Positions 1-9,202 are shown, counted from the first letter of the stretch. The stretch: 64,000 nt of DNA from Flavobacterium galactosidilyticum (GCF_020911945.1 NZ_CP087135.1:806001-870000); one strand, 5' to 3'. Translations and numbers: made by a program. Notes: generated by a model from the letters alone, not told the origin.

Positions 1-1432
1 TGATCGCGATATTTACTACATGGATCCTAACAATCCTAAAACTGAAAAATTAATTCTACAAGTAAAAGGTGGCGGCTGGGGAATTCAAGATATTTCACCT
101 GACGGCAAGCAATTAGTAATTGGTGAATATGTTTCTATTAACGAATCGTACCTTTGGTTATTAGATATTGCAACCGGTAAATTAACCGAAATTAGCGATA
201 GAAACAGCAAAGGAGTTTCGCAATCTGATGCGACTTTCTCGAATGTGCCAAATGAGATTTGGTTTCTAACTGACAAGGACAATGAATTTGAGCGTTTAGC
301 ATCAATGAACTTAAAAACTAAGAAAACAACTTATTACACTAGTACTATTCCCTGGAATGTAGAAAATTACGACGTATCCGAAGATAAAAAATCGATTGTT
401 TTTATTACGAACGAAGCGGGTTTAAACAAGATGTATTTGATGAATACGGCGACAAAGGCCTACAAAGAAGTAAAAAATCTTCCTATTGGTTTGATAAGCG
501 ATGCTCGTTTTACAAAAAACAATCAGAATATTTTCTTCAATCAGTCAACAGCGCAATCTGCCTCTGATGTGTACCAATTAAATATACAAACAGGAAAAAC
601 AAATCGTTGGACAGAAAGCGAATTGGGCGAAATGCAAAAATCGGACATGTCTGTACCTAAATATGTCGAATGGAAAAGTTTTGATGATTTAAAAATATCC
701 GGATTTTATTATCCTGCTTCGCCAAAATTTAAAGGAAAAAGACCTGTTATTATTATGATTCACGGTGGACCTGAAGGACAGTCGATGGCTTCATTTTTAG
801 GTTCAAATAACTTTTACACCAGTGAAATGGGCGTTTCGTTACTATACCCTAATGTTAGAGGTTCCTCTGGTTTTGGAAAAACCTATTTAGCTAAAGACAA
901 CGGTTTTTTAAGAGAAGATTCAGTTAAGGATATTGGTGCTTTATTAGATTGGATTGCTAAACAACCTGAATTAGACAAAGACAAAATCATGATTATGGGA
1001 GGCAGTTATGGTGGCTATTTGACCTTGGCGACAGCCTTTCATTATGCAGATAAAATAAAATGTTCCGTTGATATTGTTGGGATTTCAAACTTCAATACAT
1101 TTTTGAAAAACACTGAAGAATACCGTCGTGATTTGAGAAGAGCGGAATATGGTGACGAAAGAGATCCTAAAATGGCAGCGTTTTTCGACAAAATGGCACC
1201 GCTGAATAATACTGACAAGATAAAGAAACCAATGTTTATTATTCAAGGAACAAATGACCCAAGAGTCCCGGTGACCGAAGCTATGCAAATGCGTGATAAA
1301 CTAAAAGCACAAGGAAATACAGTGTGGTATCTAGAAGCGAAAGATGAAGGACACGGATTCAAAAAGAAAGCTAATATTGATTACCAACGTTTGGCTGTTA
1401 TTAGATTTATGGAAGAATATTTAGTGAAGTAA
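1..1432 (+). CDS. S9 family prolyl oligopeptidase-like peptidase, 5' partial
   Basis: The frame is open from base 2, upstream of the first ATG at 20, so the gene begins before the window. The C-terminal half is an alpha/beta-hydrolase peptidase domain. The nucleophile Ser lies in GGSYGG (codon 1014-1016), the Asp in GTNDPRVP (1256-1258) and the His in DEGHGF (1352-1354), which is the full catalytic triad of family S9. The upstream part has the repeated short motifs of a beta-propeller (for example DISPDGKQL and DIATGK). Such enzymes cleave oligopeptides and are often periplasmic or secreted, but the signal peptide would be outside the window. Exact subfamily (DPP IV-like or acylaminoacyl-peptidase-like) is not resolved. 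Confidence 0.9.
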   Translation, partial: DRDIYYMDPNNPKTEKLILQVKGGGWGIQDISPDGKQLVIGEYVSINESYLWLLDIATGKLTEISDRNSKGVSQSDATFSNVPNEIWFLTDKDNEFERLASMNLKTKKTTYYTSTIPWNVENYDVSEDKKSIVFITNEAGLNKMYLMNTATKAYKEVKNLPIGLISDARFTKNNQNIFFNQSTAQSASDVYQLNIQTGKTNRWTESELGEMQKSDMSVPKYVEWKSFDDLKISGFYYPASPKFKGKRPVIIMIHGGPEGQSMASFLGSNNFYTSEMGVSLLYPNVRGSSGFGKTYLAKDNGFLREDSVKDIGALLDWIAKQPELDKDKIMIMGGSYGGYLTLATAFHYADKIKCSVDIVGISNFNTFLKNTEEYRRDLRRAEYGDERDPKMAAFFDKMAPLNNTDKIKKPMFIIQGTNDPRVPVTEAMQMRDKLKAQGNTVWYLEAKDEGHGFKKKANIDYQRLAVIRFMEEYLVK

Positions 1433-1458
1433 TTGTCAACTCTTTATTATTGAAAACA

Positions 1459-1492
1459 GAAAAACCCATTCGCCGCGGCGAATGGGTTTTTC
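1459..1492. terminator. Bidirectional rho-independent terminator
   Basis: A perfect 34-bp palindrome with arms GAAAAACCCATTCGCCG and its complement lies between the convergent S9 and M13 peptidase genes. It is A-rich on the left and T-rich on the right, so it can end transcription in both directions. Confidence 0.9.
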
Positions 1493-1523
1493 GTTATTAT
1501 AAAAGTTCTGATTTAATGAAGTA

Positions 1524-3587
1524 TTACCAGATTCTAACTCTTTTTTCTGGAGCAATGTACATTCCATCAGTTGCTTTAATATCAAAAGCTTTATAGAAAT
1601 TATCTATGTTTTGCAACGGTACATAAGCACGGTACATTGCTGGAGAGTGCGGATCTGTTTTTACTTGGTTTTTCAACGCTTCGTCGCGCATTTTTGAACG
1701 CCAGATTGTTGACCAAGAAATAAAGAAACGTTGCTCTGGAGTATATCCGTCAATTAATCCTGGATTTCCATTTTCTTTTAAATACAATTGCAAACCATCA
1801 TAAGCCGCATTTACACCACCTAAATCTCCAATATTTTCACCAAGAGTAAATTTACCATCAACAAAAGTTCCTGGTAAAGGCTCTAAAGCGCTGTACTGAG
1901 CAGCAAGTGCTCCCGTTAAGGCTGAAAATTGTTTCAAATCTTCGGCTGTCCACCAGTCTACTAAATTTCCATCAGCGTTGTAACGTGATCCTGAATCATC
2001 AAAACCATGAGAGATTTCGTGTCCTATAACACCACCTATTCCACCATAGTTCACCGCTTCATCAGCTTGGTAATTGTAAAAAGGTGGTTGTAAAATAGCT
2101 GCTGGAAATACAATTTCGTTATTGGATGGATTGTAATACGCATTCACAGTTTGTGGCGACATTCCCCATTTATCTTTATCAACTGGCTTCGTTAACTCAG
2201 CAATATTTTCGTTGAAACGCCATTGCGCCATGTTTTTAACATTGTCAAAATAAGTTCCACCTTCTTTTGGACTCTGAATAGTCAAAGCTGAATAATCTTT
2301 CCATTTGTCAGGATAACCAATTTTAATTCGTGATTTATGCAATTTAGCAACAGCACTAACCTTCGTTTCTGCCGACATCCAAGACAAGTTATTAATTCTG
2401 TTTTCGAACGCTAGAAAGATATTCTTGATCATTTTCTCCGCTTTAGCTTTGGCTTCAGCCGGAAACTTTTTCTCTACATATAATTTTCCAAGGGCTTCAC
2501 CCATTGTTCCATTAATTGTTTGAAGCGCATTTTCATCACGAGGTCTTTGCTTCACAGCTCCTGTTAAAGTTTTTCCGTAAAAATCGAAGTTTGCATTTTC
2601 AACAGTAGTCGACAACTGGCTAGAAGCTCTGTTTAATAAACTCCAGCACATGTATGCTTTCCAATCGGCTACTTTATTTTCTTTAAAAATAGTTTCTAGC
2701 GCCGTCATGTATTTTGGTTGAGAAACGATAACCGTATCCACTTTTGCTAAACCAATTTTTGTAAAATAAGTATTCCAATTAATAGAAGGTGTCAATTTAC
2801 TTAATTCAGCTAAAGTCATTGGGTTGTAGGACTTACGACGATCCCTGCGTTCCACTCTATCTAATCTTGGCTTAGACATTTCAGTTTCAAGTGCTAGAAT
2901 TTTTTCTGCATTTGCTTTGGCAACAGCTGGTTTATCACCAAGAAATTGCAACATTTTAGCAACGTGTAAAACATACTTAGCACGTTTTTCTTTAGAATCC
3001 GCATCGTCAGAAACATAATAGTCTCTATCAGGTAATCCTACGCTTCCTGGACCTAAGTTAATCACATTTCTACTACTGTTTTTAGCATCAGTTCCTACTC
3101 CAGCACCAAAAAAGCCAATACCACCAAAAGGTTCCATTTCGATAAGTAAAGCCTCTAAATCCTTAGTGTTCTTAACGGCGTTAATTTTTGCTAAATACGG
3201 TTTTAAGGGAGCAATACCAGCTTTGTTTCTTGCTACAGTATCAAGAATAGTTAGATACAAATTGACTGCTTTTCCTTGATCCGTGTTTGATTTGTAAGCG
3301 GGATTCTTAGTCGCATCTTTTAAGATTTCCAAAGCATCAGCATCCGTTCTTTGACGTAATTCGTCAAAACTTCCCCATCGCGTTCTGTCATTTGGAATAG
3401 CGGTATTGTCCAACCAAGTTCCGTTCACATAGCGAAAGAAATCATTACTTGGTTTCACTTTTTTGTCCATATAGTTGACATTAATCCCAGGTTCCTTAGT
3501 TGAAGGGGCATTTTGGGCTTGACCCAAAGCAAAACCCATAATTGCAGGAATCACAAAAAGCAATTGCTTATTAGTTGTTTTTTTCAT
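1524..3587 (-). CDS. M13 family metallopeptidase (PepO/neprilysin-like)
   Basis: A 687-residue zinc endopeptidase of the neprilysin family. The zinc motif HEISH is at residues 523-527 and the third ligand Glu584 lies in GENIGD. The family substrate-binding motif NAYY (in NAYYNPSNNEIVFP) and a C-terminal VRIW resembling the neprilysin CRVW are present. An N-terminal hydrophobic segment ending AQA predicts export to the periplasm or surface. The family degrades short peptides. It is a single gene; the start is an ATG preceded by a TAGCTTTG box. It converges on the S9 peptidase, but I see no other link between the two. Confidence 0.95.
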   Translation of the reverse strand: MKKTTNKQLLFVIPAIMGFALGQAQNAPSTKEPGINVNYMDKKVKPSNDFFRYVNGTWLDNTAIPNDRTRWGSFDELRQRTDADALEILKDATKNPAYKSNTDQGKAVNLYLTILDTVARNKAGIAPLKPYLAKINAVKNTKDLEALLIEMEPFGGIGFFGAGVGTDAKNSSRNVINLGPGSVGLPDRDYYVSDDADSKEKRAKYVLHVAKMLQFLGDKPAVAKANAEKILALETEMSKPRLDRVERRDRRKSYNPMTLAELSKLTPSINWNTYFTKIGLAKVDTVIVSQPKYMTALETIFKENKVADWKAYMCWSLLNRASSQLSTTVENANFDFYGKTLTGAVKQRPRDENALQTINGTMGEALGKLYVEKKFPAEAKAKAEKMIKNIFLAFENRINNLSWMSAETKVSAVAKLHKSRIKIGYPDKWKDYSALTIQSPKEGGTYFDNVKNMAQWRFNENIAELTKPVDKDKWGMSPQTVNAYYNPSNNEIVFPAAILQPPFYNYQADEAVNYGGIGGVIGHEISHGFDDSGSRYNADGNLVDWWTAEDLKQFSALTGALAAQYSALEPLPGTFVDGKFTLGENIGDLGGVNAAYDGLQLYLKENGNPGLIDGYTPEQRFFISWSTIWRSKMRDEALKNQVKTDPHSPAMYRAYVPLQNIDNFYKAFDIKATDGMYIAPEKRVRIW

Positions 3588-3614
3588 TTTTTATTAGTTA
3601 TTCAGTTATTTTCA

Positions 3615-3622
3615 CAAAGCTA
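3615..3622 (-). promoter_or_regulatory. -7 box for the M13 peptidase
   Basis: The minus strand reads TAGCTTTG, matching the Bacteroidota -7 consensus TAnnTTTG, about 30 bases before the start codon. I see no clear -33 TTG. Confidence 0.5.
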
Positions 3623-3816
3623 TTAATAAAATTTTTAATTTTTAAGTTAATATTTACTTTGAAATTATCCTATAGAAACTAATACCATGTGTTTGTACTA
3701 CTTCTAAAAAGAAAGAGGAATAACTACCATTTTAAAAAAGGTGTTACAAAGCAAAAACTAAAAGTAAAAACGACTAAGAATATGTTAATTCAGCTAAAAA
3801 ACATGGCAGGTTTTTG

Positions 3817-3824
3817 TATTTTTG
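3817..3824 (+). promoter_or_regulatory. -7 box for the sco gene
   Basis: TATTTTTG matches TAnnTTTG. The most upstream in-frame start (TTG at 3822) lies inside this box, so it cannot be translated from a transcript made here; the ATG at 3840 is chosen instead. Confidence 0.55.
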
Positions 3825-3839
3825 CACCAAAATAGGATC

Positions 3840-4505
3840 ATGTTCGAATTAATCAAAAAATACCGCATCTTTTTAGGAGTCTTCATCGTTTTTTCAGTAA
3901 TCGTTTTGTCATTATTTTATTCTGCTTTAAAGCCACAAAAAACGCTTCCTATATATAATCCCGCTGATGTAAATCCTGAATTAGTTGATAGCACCGTGCA
4001 ATATAAAAGCAAGTATCACACTATCGCTGATTTTTCATTTACCAATCAGAACGGGAAAACGATTACTCAAAAAGATTACGAAGGCAAAATATACGTTGCT
4101 GATTTTTTCTTTACCACTTGCCCCACAATTTGCCCAAAGATGACCGCAAATTTATCTGAAATTCAAGCGGCATTTGCTAATAATCCAAAAGTAAAATTAC
4201 TGTCTCATACCGTATTTCCAGAAACCGATAGTGTTTCCGCTTTAAAAACTTACGCTATAGAACATAAGGTTGACGATAATAAATGGAACTTAGTCACTGG
4301 CGACAAAAAGGAAATTTACACTATGGCCAGAAAATCGTATTTGGCTGTAAAATTGGGAAAACCCAGTCAATTATATGACATGGTTCATACTGAAAACTTT
4401 GTTTTGGTAGACACTAAAAAACGAGTTCGTGGTTTTTATGACGGGACCAACAAAGAAGATATCAAACGATTAATTGAAGATATTACGTTCTTAGCCGCAG
4501 AATAA
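3840..4505 (+). CDS. SCO1/SenC family copper chaperone
   Basis: A 221-residue membrane-anchored thioredoxin-fold protein. Residues about 10-30 form one transmembrane anchor. The copper ligands are the CPTIC motif (Cys94 and Cys98) and a distal histidine near residue 183 in MVHTENF. Sco proteins deliver copper to the CuA site of cytochrome c oxidase or reduce its cysteines. The start is the ATG at 3840 because the upstream TTG falls within the promoter box, giving a very short leader. It is probably monocistronic, since the next gene (feoA) has its own promoter. No oxidase genes are in the window. Confidence 0.9.
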   Translation: MFELIKKYRIFLGVFIVFSVIVLSLFYSALKPQKTLPIYNPADVNPELVDSTVQYKSKYHTIADFSFTNQNGKTITQKDYEGKIYVADFFFTTCPTICPKMTANLSEIQAAFANNPKVKLLSHTVFPETDSVSALKTYAIEHKVDDNKWNLVTGDKKEIYTMARKSYLAVKLGKPSQLYDMVHTENFVLVDTKKRVRGFYDGTNKEDIKRLIEDITFLAAE

Positions 4506-4598
4506 ACACAAAATCCACATCTTGCTCTAAAGCAATTCACACTTTATATTCAAACAGTTTATTTATTATGATTTGGCATTTAAATGTGACATTTATCA

Positions 4599-4628
4599 TT
4601 TGCCTTTGTTTTAAAATGTGTATTTTTG
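4599..4628 (+). promoter_or_regulatory. Promoter of the feo operon
   Basis: TTTG at 4599-4602, an 18-bp gap, then TATTTTTG at 4621-4628. This is a near-consensus Bacteroidota housekeeping promoter, with transcription expected about 20 bases before the feoA start. A 10-bp palindrome CATTTAAATG at 4577-4586 lies just upstream and could be a regulator site, but it matches no operator I recognise. Confidence 0.7.
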
Positions 4629-4654
4629 CAATATTAATTCAATCTAAATAAGCT

Positions 4655-4897
4655 TTGCATACCACAATACATTCTCTCAAAAAAGGCGAGCAAGCCATCA
4701 TAAAAGATTTTGACATTGCTGTCGTTCCATTAAAATTATTGGAAATGGGCTGTTTGCCTGGCAATACAGTTGAATTACTTCAGATTGCTCCTTTTGGTGA
4801 CCCTTTGTTTCTCAACATTAATGGTTCACATGTAGCTATTAGAGTAGAAACAGCAAAAGAAATTGAAGTTGACATTATAAAACTCAACTTATGGTAA
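4655..4897 (+). CDS. feoA: FeoA family protein
   Basis: An 80-residue SH3-like FeoA protein, part of the ferrous iron transporter. Family hallmarks are KKGEQAIIKDFD near the N-terminus, the LLEMGCLPGNTVELLQIAPFGDP core and the closing INGSHVAIRVETAKEIEV. It starts with TTG (reading MHTTIHSLKKGE); no ATG lies close enough and the product length fits the family. The last 7 bases overlap the start of feoB, indicating translational coupling. Confidence 0.93.
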   Translation: MHTTIHSLKKGEQAIIKDFDIAVVPLKLLEMGCLPGNTVELLQIAPFGDPLFLNINGSHVAIRVETAKEIEVDIIKLNLW

Positions 4898-6993
4898 GCA
4901 AACAAAACATCAATATTGCCCTAATTGGAAATCCAAATGTGGGTAAGACTTCCGTTTTTAATCAACTAACAGGTTTAAATCAACAAGTAGGGAATTATCC
5001 TGGTATTACTGTTGAAAAAAAGATTGGGTTTTGCAAATTACCTAATAATATCAAAGCAAATATCCTTGATTTACCTGGAACTTATAGCTTAAATGCAAGT
5101 TCAATTGACGAAAACGTAGTTATTGAATTATTACTTAATAAAAACGACAAATTATATCCAGACGTTGCATTAGTAGTTACAGATGTAGAGAATCTTAAAC
5201 GAAATCTTTTGCTTTTTACGCAAATAAAAGATTTAGAAATTCCTACTATTTTAGTCATCAATATGGCTGACCGAATGAAGTTTAAAGGAATTTCACTCGA
5301 CATCCCTTACCTTGAAGAACATTTAAAAACTAAGATCGCACTCATCAGTTCGCGAAAAGGTTTTGGAATTCAAGAGTTAAAAGAAATGATTATCACCTAC
5401 AGAACTCTTTCAACAGAACCTTGTTTGAATGCTTCTGTAATTGAACCTGAATATTTTGATAGTTTGCGCAAGGCATTTCCTAATCAGTTATTGTATAAAT
5501 TATGGTTAGTAATCACGCAAGATGTTAATTTCCTGAATTTAGATCGAAACGAAATACGAAGTTCATTTACTAAATCTCACTCTGATTTAAAGCGTTTACA
5601 ACAAAAAGAAACCATCAAACGCTATCAATTCATTAATGATGTTTTGAAAGAAGGTTTAAAGATAGATACGTCCATTGCTAAGGATTACAGAAGTAAACTT
5701 GATCGCGTATTGACTCACAAAGTATGGGGATATGTAATTTTCTTTTTGATTTTGTTTGTCATTTTTCAATCTATTTTTGAATGGTCAACCATACCAATGG
5801 ATTTTATTGATGCTAGTTTTGCGTCATTAAGTGCTTATGTAGCAGAGGAATTACCTGCTGGAGTTTTGACCGACTTAATTTCGCAAGGAATCATTCCGGG
5901 AATTGGAGGAATTTTGATATTTATACCACAAATTGCTTTCCTGTTTATGTTTATTTCCATACTGGAAGAAAGTGGATATATGAGCCGAGTAGTTTTCCTA
6001 ATGGATAAAATCATGAGAAAATTTGGATTATCTGGTAAAAGTGTCGTTCCGCTTATTTCAGGAACAGCCTGTGCTATTCCTGCTATTATGGCTACACGAA
6101 ATATCGAAAACTGGAAAGAAAGATTGATCACCATATTAGTTACCCCTTTTACAACGTGTTCAGCAAGATTACCTGTATATGCTATTATCATTGGATTGGT
6201 AATTCCAGACAAACATCTCTTTGGTTTTTTGAATATGCAAGGATTAACATTGATGTTATTGTACCTATTAGGTTTTGGAATGGCTATTTTCTCCGCTTAC
6301 ATTTTAAATAAAATCCTTAAAATAAAAGGAAAAACGTATTTCGTAGTAGAAATGCCTAATTACAAATTACCACTTTTCAAAAATGTTGGTATTAATGTAG
6401 TCGAAAAAACAAAAGCATTCGTACTTGGTGCAGGAAAAATCATCTTGGCTATTTCCATTGTATTGTGGTTTTTAGCTTCTTACGGACCGGGAAAAAACTT
6501 CAATAACGCGGAACAAATTGTTACTGAAAGTCATATGGACGCTCCTCTAAATCAACAAGATTTTGAAAACGCAGTTGCATCTCAAAAACTAGAGAACTCC
6601 TATATAGGAATTATGGGTAAAACCATCGAACCTGCTATTTCGCCATTAGGTTACGACTGGAAAATAGGAATTGCCATTATCAGCTCGTTTGCAGCGAGAG
6701 AAGTATTTGTCGGAACATTAGCAACGATTTACAGTGTAGGCGGAAGCGATAATGAAGTAACGATAAAAAACAGAATGGCTGCTGAAATTAATCCAGTAAC
6801 GGGCCAAAAAGTATTTAATTTTGCGTCAGGAATATCACTACTTCTATTTTATGCTTTTGCGATGCAATGTGCTGGAACACTTGCTATTACTAAAAAAGAA
6901 ACCAACTCATGGAAATGGCCTCTGGGACAATTGATATTAATGTCTGGATTTGCTTATATAGTCGCTTTGATTGCCTACCAAATTCTAAAATAA
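4891..6993 (+). CDS. feoB: Ferrous iron transport protein B
   Basis: A 700-residue inner-membrane Fe(II) transporter with an N-terminal G domain. Visible are G1 GNPNVGKTS (residues 13-21), G3 DLPGTYSL (from residue 60) and G4 NMAD. The C-terminal half is a polytopic membrane domain with the two Gate regions; conserved stretches include SGTACAIPAIMATR and FTTCSARLPVYA, whose Cys residues are typical of the pore. FeoA is encoded upstream with overlap and a Cys-rich FeoB partner follows after 5 bases, so this is a complete three-gene operon. Overlap with feoA fixes the ATG start. Confidence 0.97.
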   Translation: MVSKQNINIALIGNPNVGKTSVFNQLTGLNQQVGNYPGITVEKKIGFCKLPNNIKANILDLPGTYSLNASSIDENVVIELLLNKNDKLYPDVALVVTDVENLKRNLLLFTQIKDLEIPTILVINMADRMKFKGISLDIPYLEEHLKTKIALISSRKGFGIQELKEMIITYRTLSTEPCLNASVIEPEYFDSLRKAFPNQLLYKLWLVITQDVNFLNLDRNEIRSSFTKSHSDLKRLQQKETIKRYQFINDVLKEGLKIDTSIAKDYRSKLDRVLTHKVWGYVIFFLILFVIFQSIFEWSTIPMDFIDASFASLSAYVAEELPAGVLTDLISQGIIPGIGGILIFIPQIAFLFMFISILEESGYMSRVVFLMDKIMRKFGLSGKSVVPLISGTACAIPAIMATRNIENWKERLITILVTPFTTCSARLPVYAIIIGLVIPDKHLFGFLNMQGLTLMLLYLLGFGMAIFSAYILNKILKIKGKTYFVVEMPNYKLPLFKNVGINVVEKTKAFVLGAGKIILAISIVLWFLASYGPGKNFNNAEQIVTESHMDAPLNQQDFENAVASQKLENSYIGIMGKTIEPAISPLGYDWKIGIAIISSFAAREVFVGTLATIYSVGGSDNEVTIKNRMAAEINPVTGQKVFNFASGISLLLFYAFAMQCAGTLAITKKETNSWKWPLGQLILMSGFAYIVALIAYQILK

Positions 6994-6998
6994 CAATT

Positions 6999-7124
6999 AT
7001 GTATCAAGAAATAATAGCCTTCGCTATACTTGGAATAGCCATTGCTTTTCTAGTCAAAAAATTCTTTTTCAAAAGTAAAAAATCCGACAAAGACTGTGGG
7101 AGTGGCTGTGGAAGCTGCGGTTAA
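6999..7124 (+). CDS. FeoB-associated Cys-rich membrane protein
   Basis: A 41-residue peptide encoded 5 bases after feoB. It has one N-terminal transmembrane helix (IIAFAILGIAIAFLV), a basic patch (KKFFFKSKKSDK) and a C-terminal cluster of three cysteines (CGSGCGSC). This is the layout of the small FeoB-associated family, thought to help FeoB assembly or iron handling. The ATG at 6999 is in the same frame as a longer reading that starts inside feoB; position and family length support the short form. Confidence 0.85.
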   Translation: MYQEIIAFAILGIAIAFLVKKFFFKSKKSDKDCGSGCGSCG

Positions 7125-7537
7125 TTGTATTTCATGTAACCAATTTTTAAATAATAATCTTTTGGTTTAATAACCTTTCCCACATGCGGATGTGGCTCAA
7201 TAGTTAAACTATTAATTGCTCTTTGGCTTTCATCTAAATAAGGAGTAATCCACTTCAAATTTACTGTATCATTATTCGTAGAAAAGACTAACTTTTTGTC
7301 TTCAATAAATTCTGAATCTTTATAAACTGAAACTACAGCATAAACTTCACCTGCCCAAATACAAGTTACTCCTTACGGGCAGCGGGAATCTGCTAACATT
7401 TCCTTCAATACTAACTTGTATCCTTTTCCTTTAAAACAACTGTTTTGTTTTACTTTACTGTAATATTGAGTTGTTATTTTTTGCGCGAAAGCGAAGCTAC
7501 TTAACAATATAAGTAATACCGTAAATACTTTTTTCAT
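7121..7537 (-). pseudogene. Secreted hypothetical protein interrupted by one in-frame stop
   Basis: From the ATG at 7537 the frame encodes a signal peptide (MKKVFTVLLILLSSFAFAQ) and continues to DSRCP, where codon 55 (7375-7373) is TAA. Reading through in the same frame gives GVTCIWAGEVYAVV and goes on to a natural stop at 7121, for 138 codons in all. The motif DSRCP-x-GVxCxWAG across the stop belongs to a family of small secreted Bacteroidota proteins with paired cysteines, so the two halves are one gene. One base change (for example GAA, AAA or CAA to TAA) explains the break. Its stop codon overlaps that of the feo operon tail to tail. Function unknown. Confidence 0.8.
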
Positions 7538-7599
7538 TGCTGATTTTTAAATCTAATGATAAATATACGCTTTTCTCGCTTTTGAAAACAAATATAAAC

Positions 7600-8418
7600 T
7601 TATCCCAAAGCTACGTCTAGTACCATCATAATAATGAAACCTCCAATAAATCCGATCGTCGCAATATCAGTGTTTTTATCTTGTTGTGTTTCGGGAATTA
7701 CTTCTTCAATCACTACAAAAATCATGGCGCCTGCAGCAAAAGCTAAAGCATAAGGTAAAATGGGCGTAAAAAAAGTCACCGCAAAAGCTCCTAAAACAGC
7801 AGCTATAGGTTCAACTATTGCCGAAGATTGTCCGTACATAAAACTTTTCCATCTGCTCATTCCCATTCTTCGTAATGGCATGGCAACAGCAATTCCTTCT
7901 GGAAAATTCTGAATCCCAATTCCAATAGCCAAAGTTACTGCTCCAGCAATAGAAGCTTCTGGAATTCCAGCGGCTACACCTCCAAAAAGAACTCCAACGG
8001 CTAATCCTTCTGGGATATTATGCAAGGTAATTGCAGAAACTAGTAAAGTGGTGCGTTGCCAAGGCGATTTGATGCCTTCGCTCACTTTAAAATTAATATG
8101 TAAATGAGGAAGCACTTTGTCAATTCCAAAAATGAAAAGTGCGCCAAGAAAAAAACCAATCGCGGCGGGCATCACTTTAGCAAAACCTTCGCCTCCTGTC
8201 ATTTCTATGGCTGGAGCCAATAAACTCCAAAAACTAGCGGCGACCATAACGCCACCCGTAAAACCAAGCATTCCATCAAGAAAAGTTCTGTTCATGGTTT
8301 TGAACATAAAAACAAATGAGGCACCTAATGCGGTTAGAAACCAGGTAAATAAACTCGCATATAATGCCGCTAAAATGGGGTCGATACTGCTAAAATAGTC
8401 GATTACAGATTGAAACAT
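7600..8418 (-). CDS. ZIP family divalent metal transporter
   Basis: A 272-residue polytopic inner-membrane protein with the two ZIP signature helices: HNIPEGLAVG in helix 4 and QNFPEGIAVA in helix 5. These supply the His, Asn and Glu residues of the binuclear metal site. ZIP proteins import Zn, Fe or Mn. The gene begins 2 bases after the DtxR-family regulator, so the two are co-transcribed and metal-controlled regulation is very likely. Substrate cannot be read from the sequence; the context of an MntR-like regulator and an Nramp transporter favours Mn or Fe. Confidence 0.93.
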   Translation of the reverse strand: MFQSVIDYFSSIDPILAALYASLFTWFLTALGASFVFMFKTMNRTFLDGMLGFTGGVMVAASFWSLLAPAIEMTGGEGFAKVMPAAIGFFLGALFIFGIDKVLPHLHINFKVSEGIKSPWQRTTLLVSAITLHNIPEGLAVGVLFGGVAAGIPEASIAGAVTLAIGIGIQNFPEGIAVAMPLRRMGMSRWKSFMYGQSSAIVEPIAAVLGAFAVTFFTPILPYALAFAAGAMIFVVIEEVIPETQQDKNTDIATIGFIGGFIIMMVLDVALG

Positions 8419-8420
8419 GT

Positions 8421-9068
8421 TTATTGAATGTATATATTACTAGCTATTTTATTTGAAATCATTATTTCTTTGCTTCCAACGCGAATTCTATAGGACGAAT
8501 CAAAACTTTCCTTTTCTAAAATCTGTATTTGCGACCCTAATGCTATTTCTTGTTTGTCTAAATATTGTAGAAAATCAGATGAAGTGTCTTTGACACCCAC
8601 ACAAATTCCAGCTTGATTTTTCTCTAACTCCGAAAGTAATCGTTTTTCAATTTTTACAATCCTCCCATTAGCGTCTGGGATAGGATCTCCATGCGGATCT
8701 TCAGTTGGATTGCCTAGAAAATCATCCAATCTATTAATTAATTTCTCGGATTTTATATGTTCTAATTGTTCTGCTACATCATGAACCTCATCCCAAGAAA
8801 AGTCTAATTTTTCTACTAAAAAACATTCCCAAAGTCGGTGCTTTCTAACAATCATTTTTGCCGCAAGTTGTCCTTTTTCAGTCAGAGAAACTCCTTGATA
8901 TTTTATGTAATTAATCAAATCTTTTTCGGCTAATTTCTTCAGCATATCAGTAACAGATGATGCTTTAGTTTCCATTTTTTCAGCAATAGCATTGGTGCTA
9001 ATGGCTAATTCTGAAACTGAAGTAAGATGATATATAGTCTTGAGGTAATTTTCTTCTGAATAAGTCAT
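8421..9068 (-). CDS. mntR: DtxR/MntR family metal-dependent transcriptional regulator
   Basis: A 215-residue regulator with a winged helix (about 1-70), dimerisation and metal domain (70-140) and a C-terminal FeoA/SH3-like domain (about 145-215). Metal ligand positions can be read: His77, Glu81, His96, Glu100, Glu103 and His104. The residue equivalent to Cys102 of the iron regulator DtxR is Glu100, as in Mn-sensing MntR, which argues for Mn(II). The N-terminal ligand positions are less MntR-like (Asn7 where MntR has Asp8, Lys10 where MntR has Glu11). It shares an operon with the ZIP gene and lies beside mntH. A candidate operator is at 11130-11145. Confidence 0.9.
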   Translation of the reverse strand: MTYSEENYLKTIYHLTSVSELAISTNAIAEKMETKASSVTDMLKKLAEKDLINYIKYQGVSLTEKGQLAAKMIVRKHRLWECFLVEKLDFSWDEVHDVAEQLEHIKSEKLINRLDDFLGNPTEDPHGDPIPDANGRIVKIEKRLLSELEKNQAGICVGVKDTSSDFLQYLDKQEIALGSQIQILEKESFDSSYRIRVGSKEIMISNKIASNIYIQ

Positions 9069-9132
9069 TTGAGTGAATATTTTTAATTTCTGATTTTTAA
9101 ATTATGATTTACGAATTGCGCTACCACTACAA

Positions 9133-9154
9133 ACCATAAATACTCTTTTATGGT
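9133..9154. terminator. Hairpin between mntH and mntR
   Basis: Inverted repeat ACCATAAA (9133-9140), 6-base loop, TTTATGGT (9147-9154). On the minus strand it lies after mntH and before mntR and is followed by only a few T residues, so it may be a weak terminator for mntH or a regulator site for mntR. I cannot decide between them. Confidence 0.35.
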
Positions 9155-9202
9155 AAAAAAACTCTGTTTTATTCCTACTAATTAATTTGATTCATCTAAA
9201 AA

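Noticed and set aside
5835-6212. Open frames opposite feoB, and similar long antisense frames over mntH, GH31 and the GH10-like gene
   Set aside because: They mirror strong coding frames on the other strand and have no plausible starts or domains.
7121-7537. Stop codon recoding in the secreted-protein gene
   Set aside because: TAA is not used for selenocysteine or pyrrolysine and no recoding structure is evident; mutation or error is simpler.
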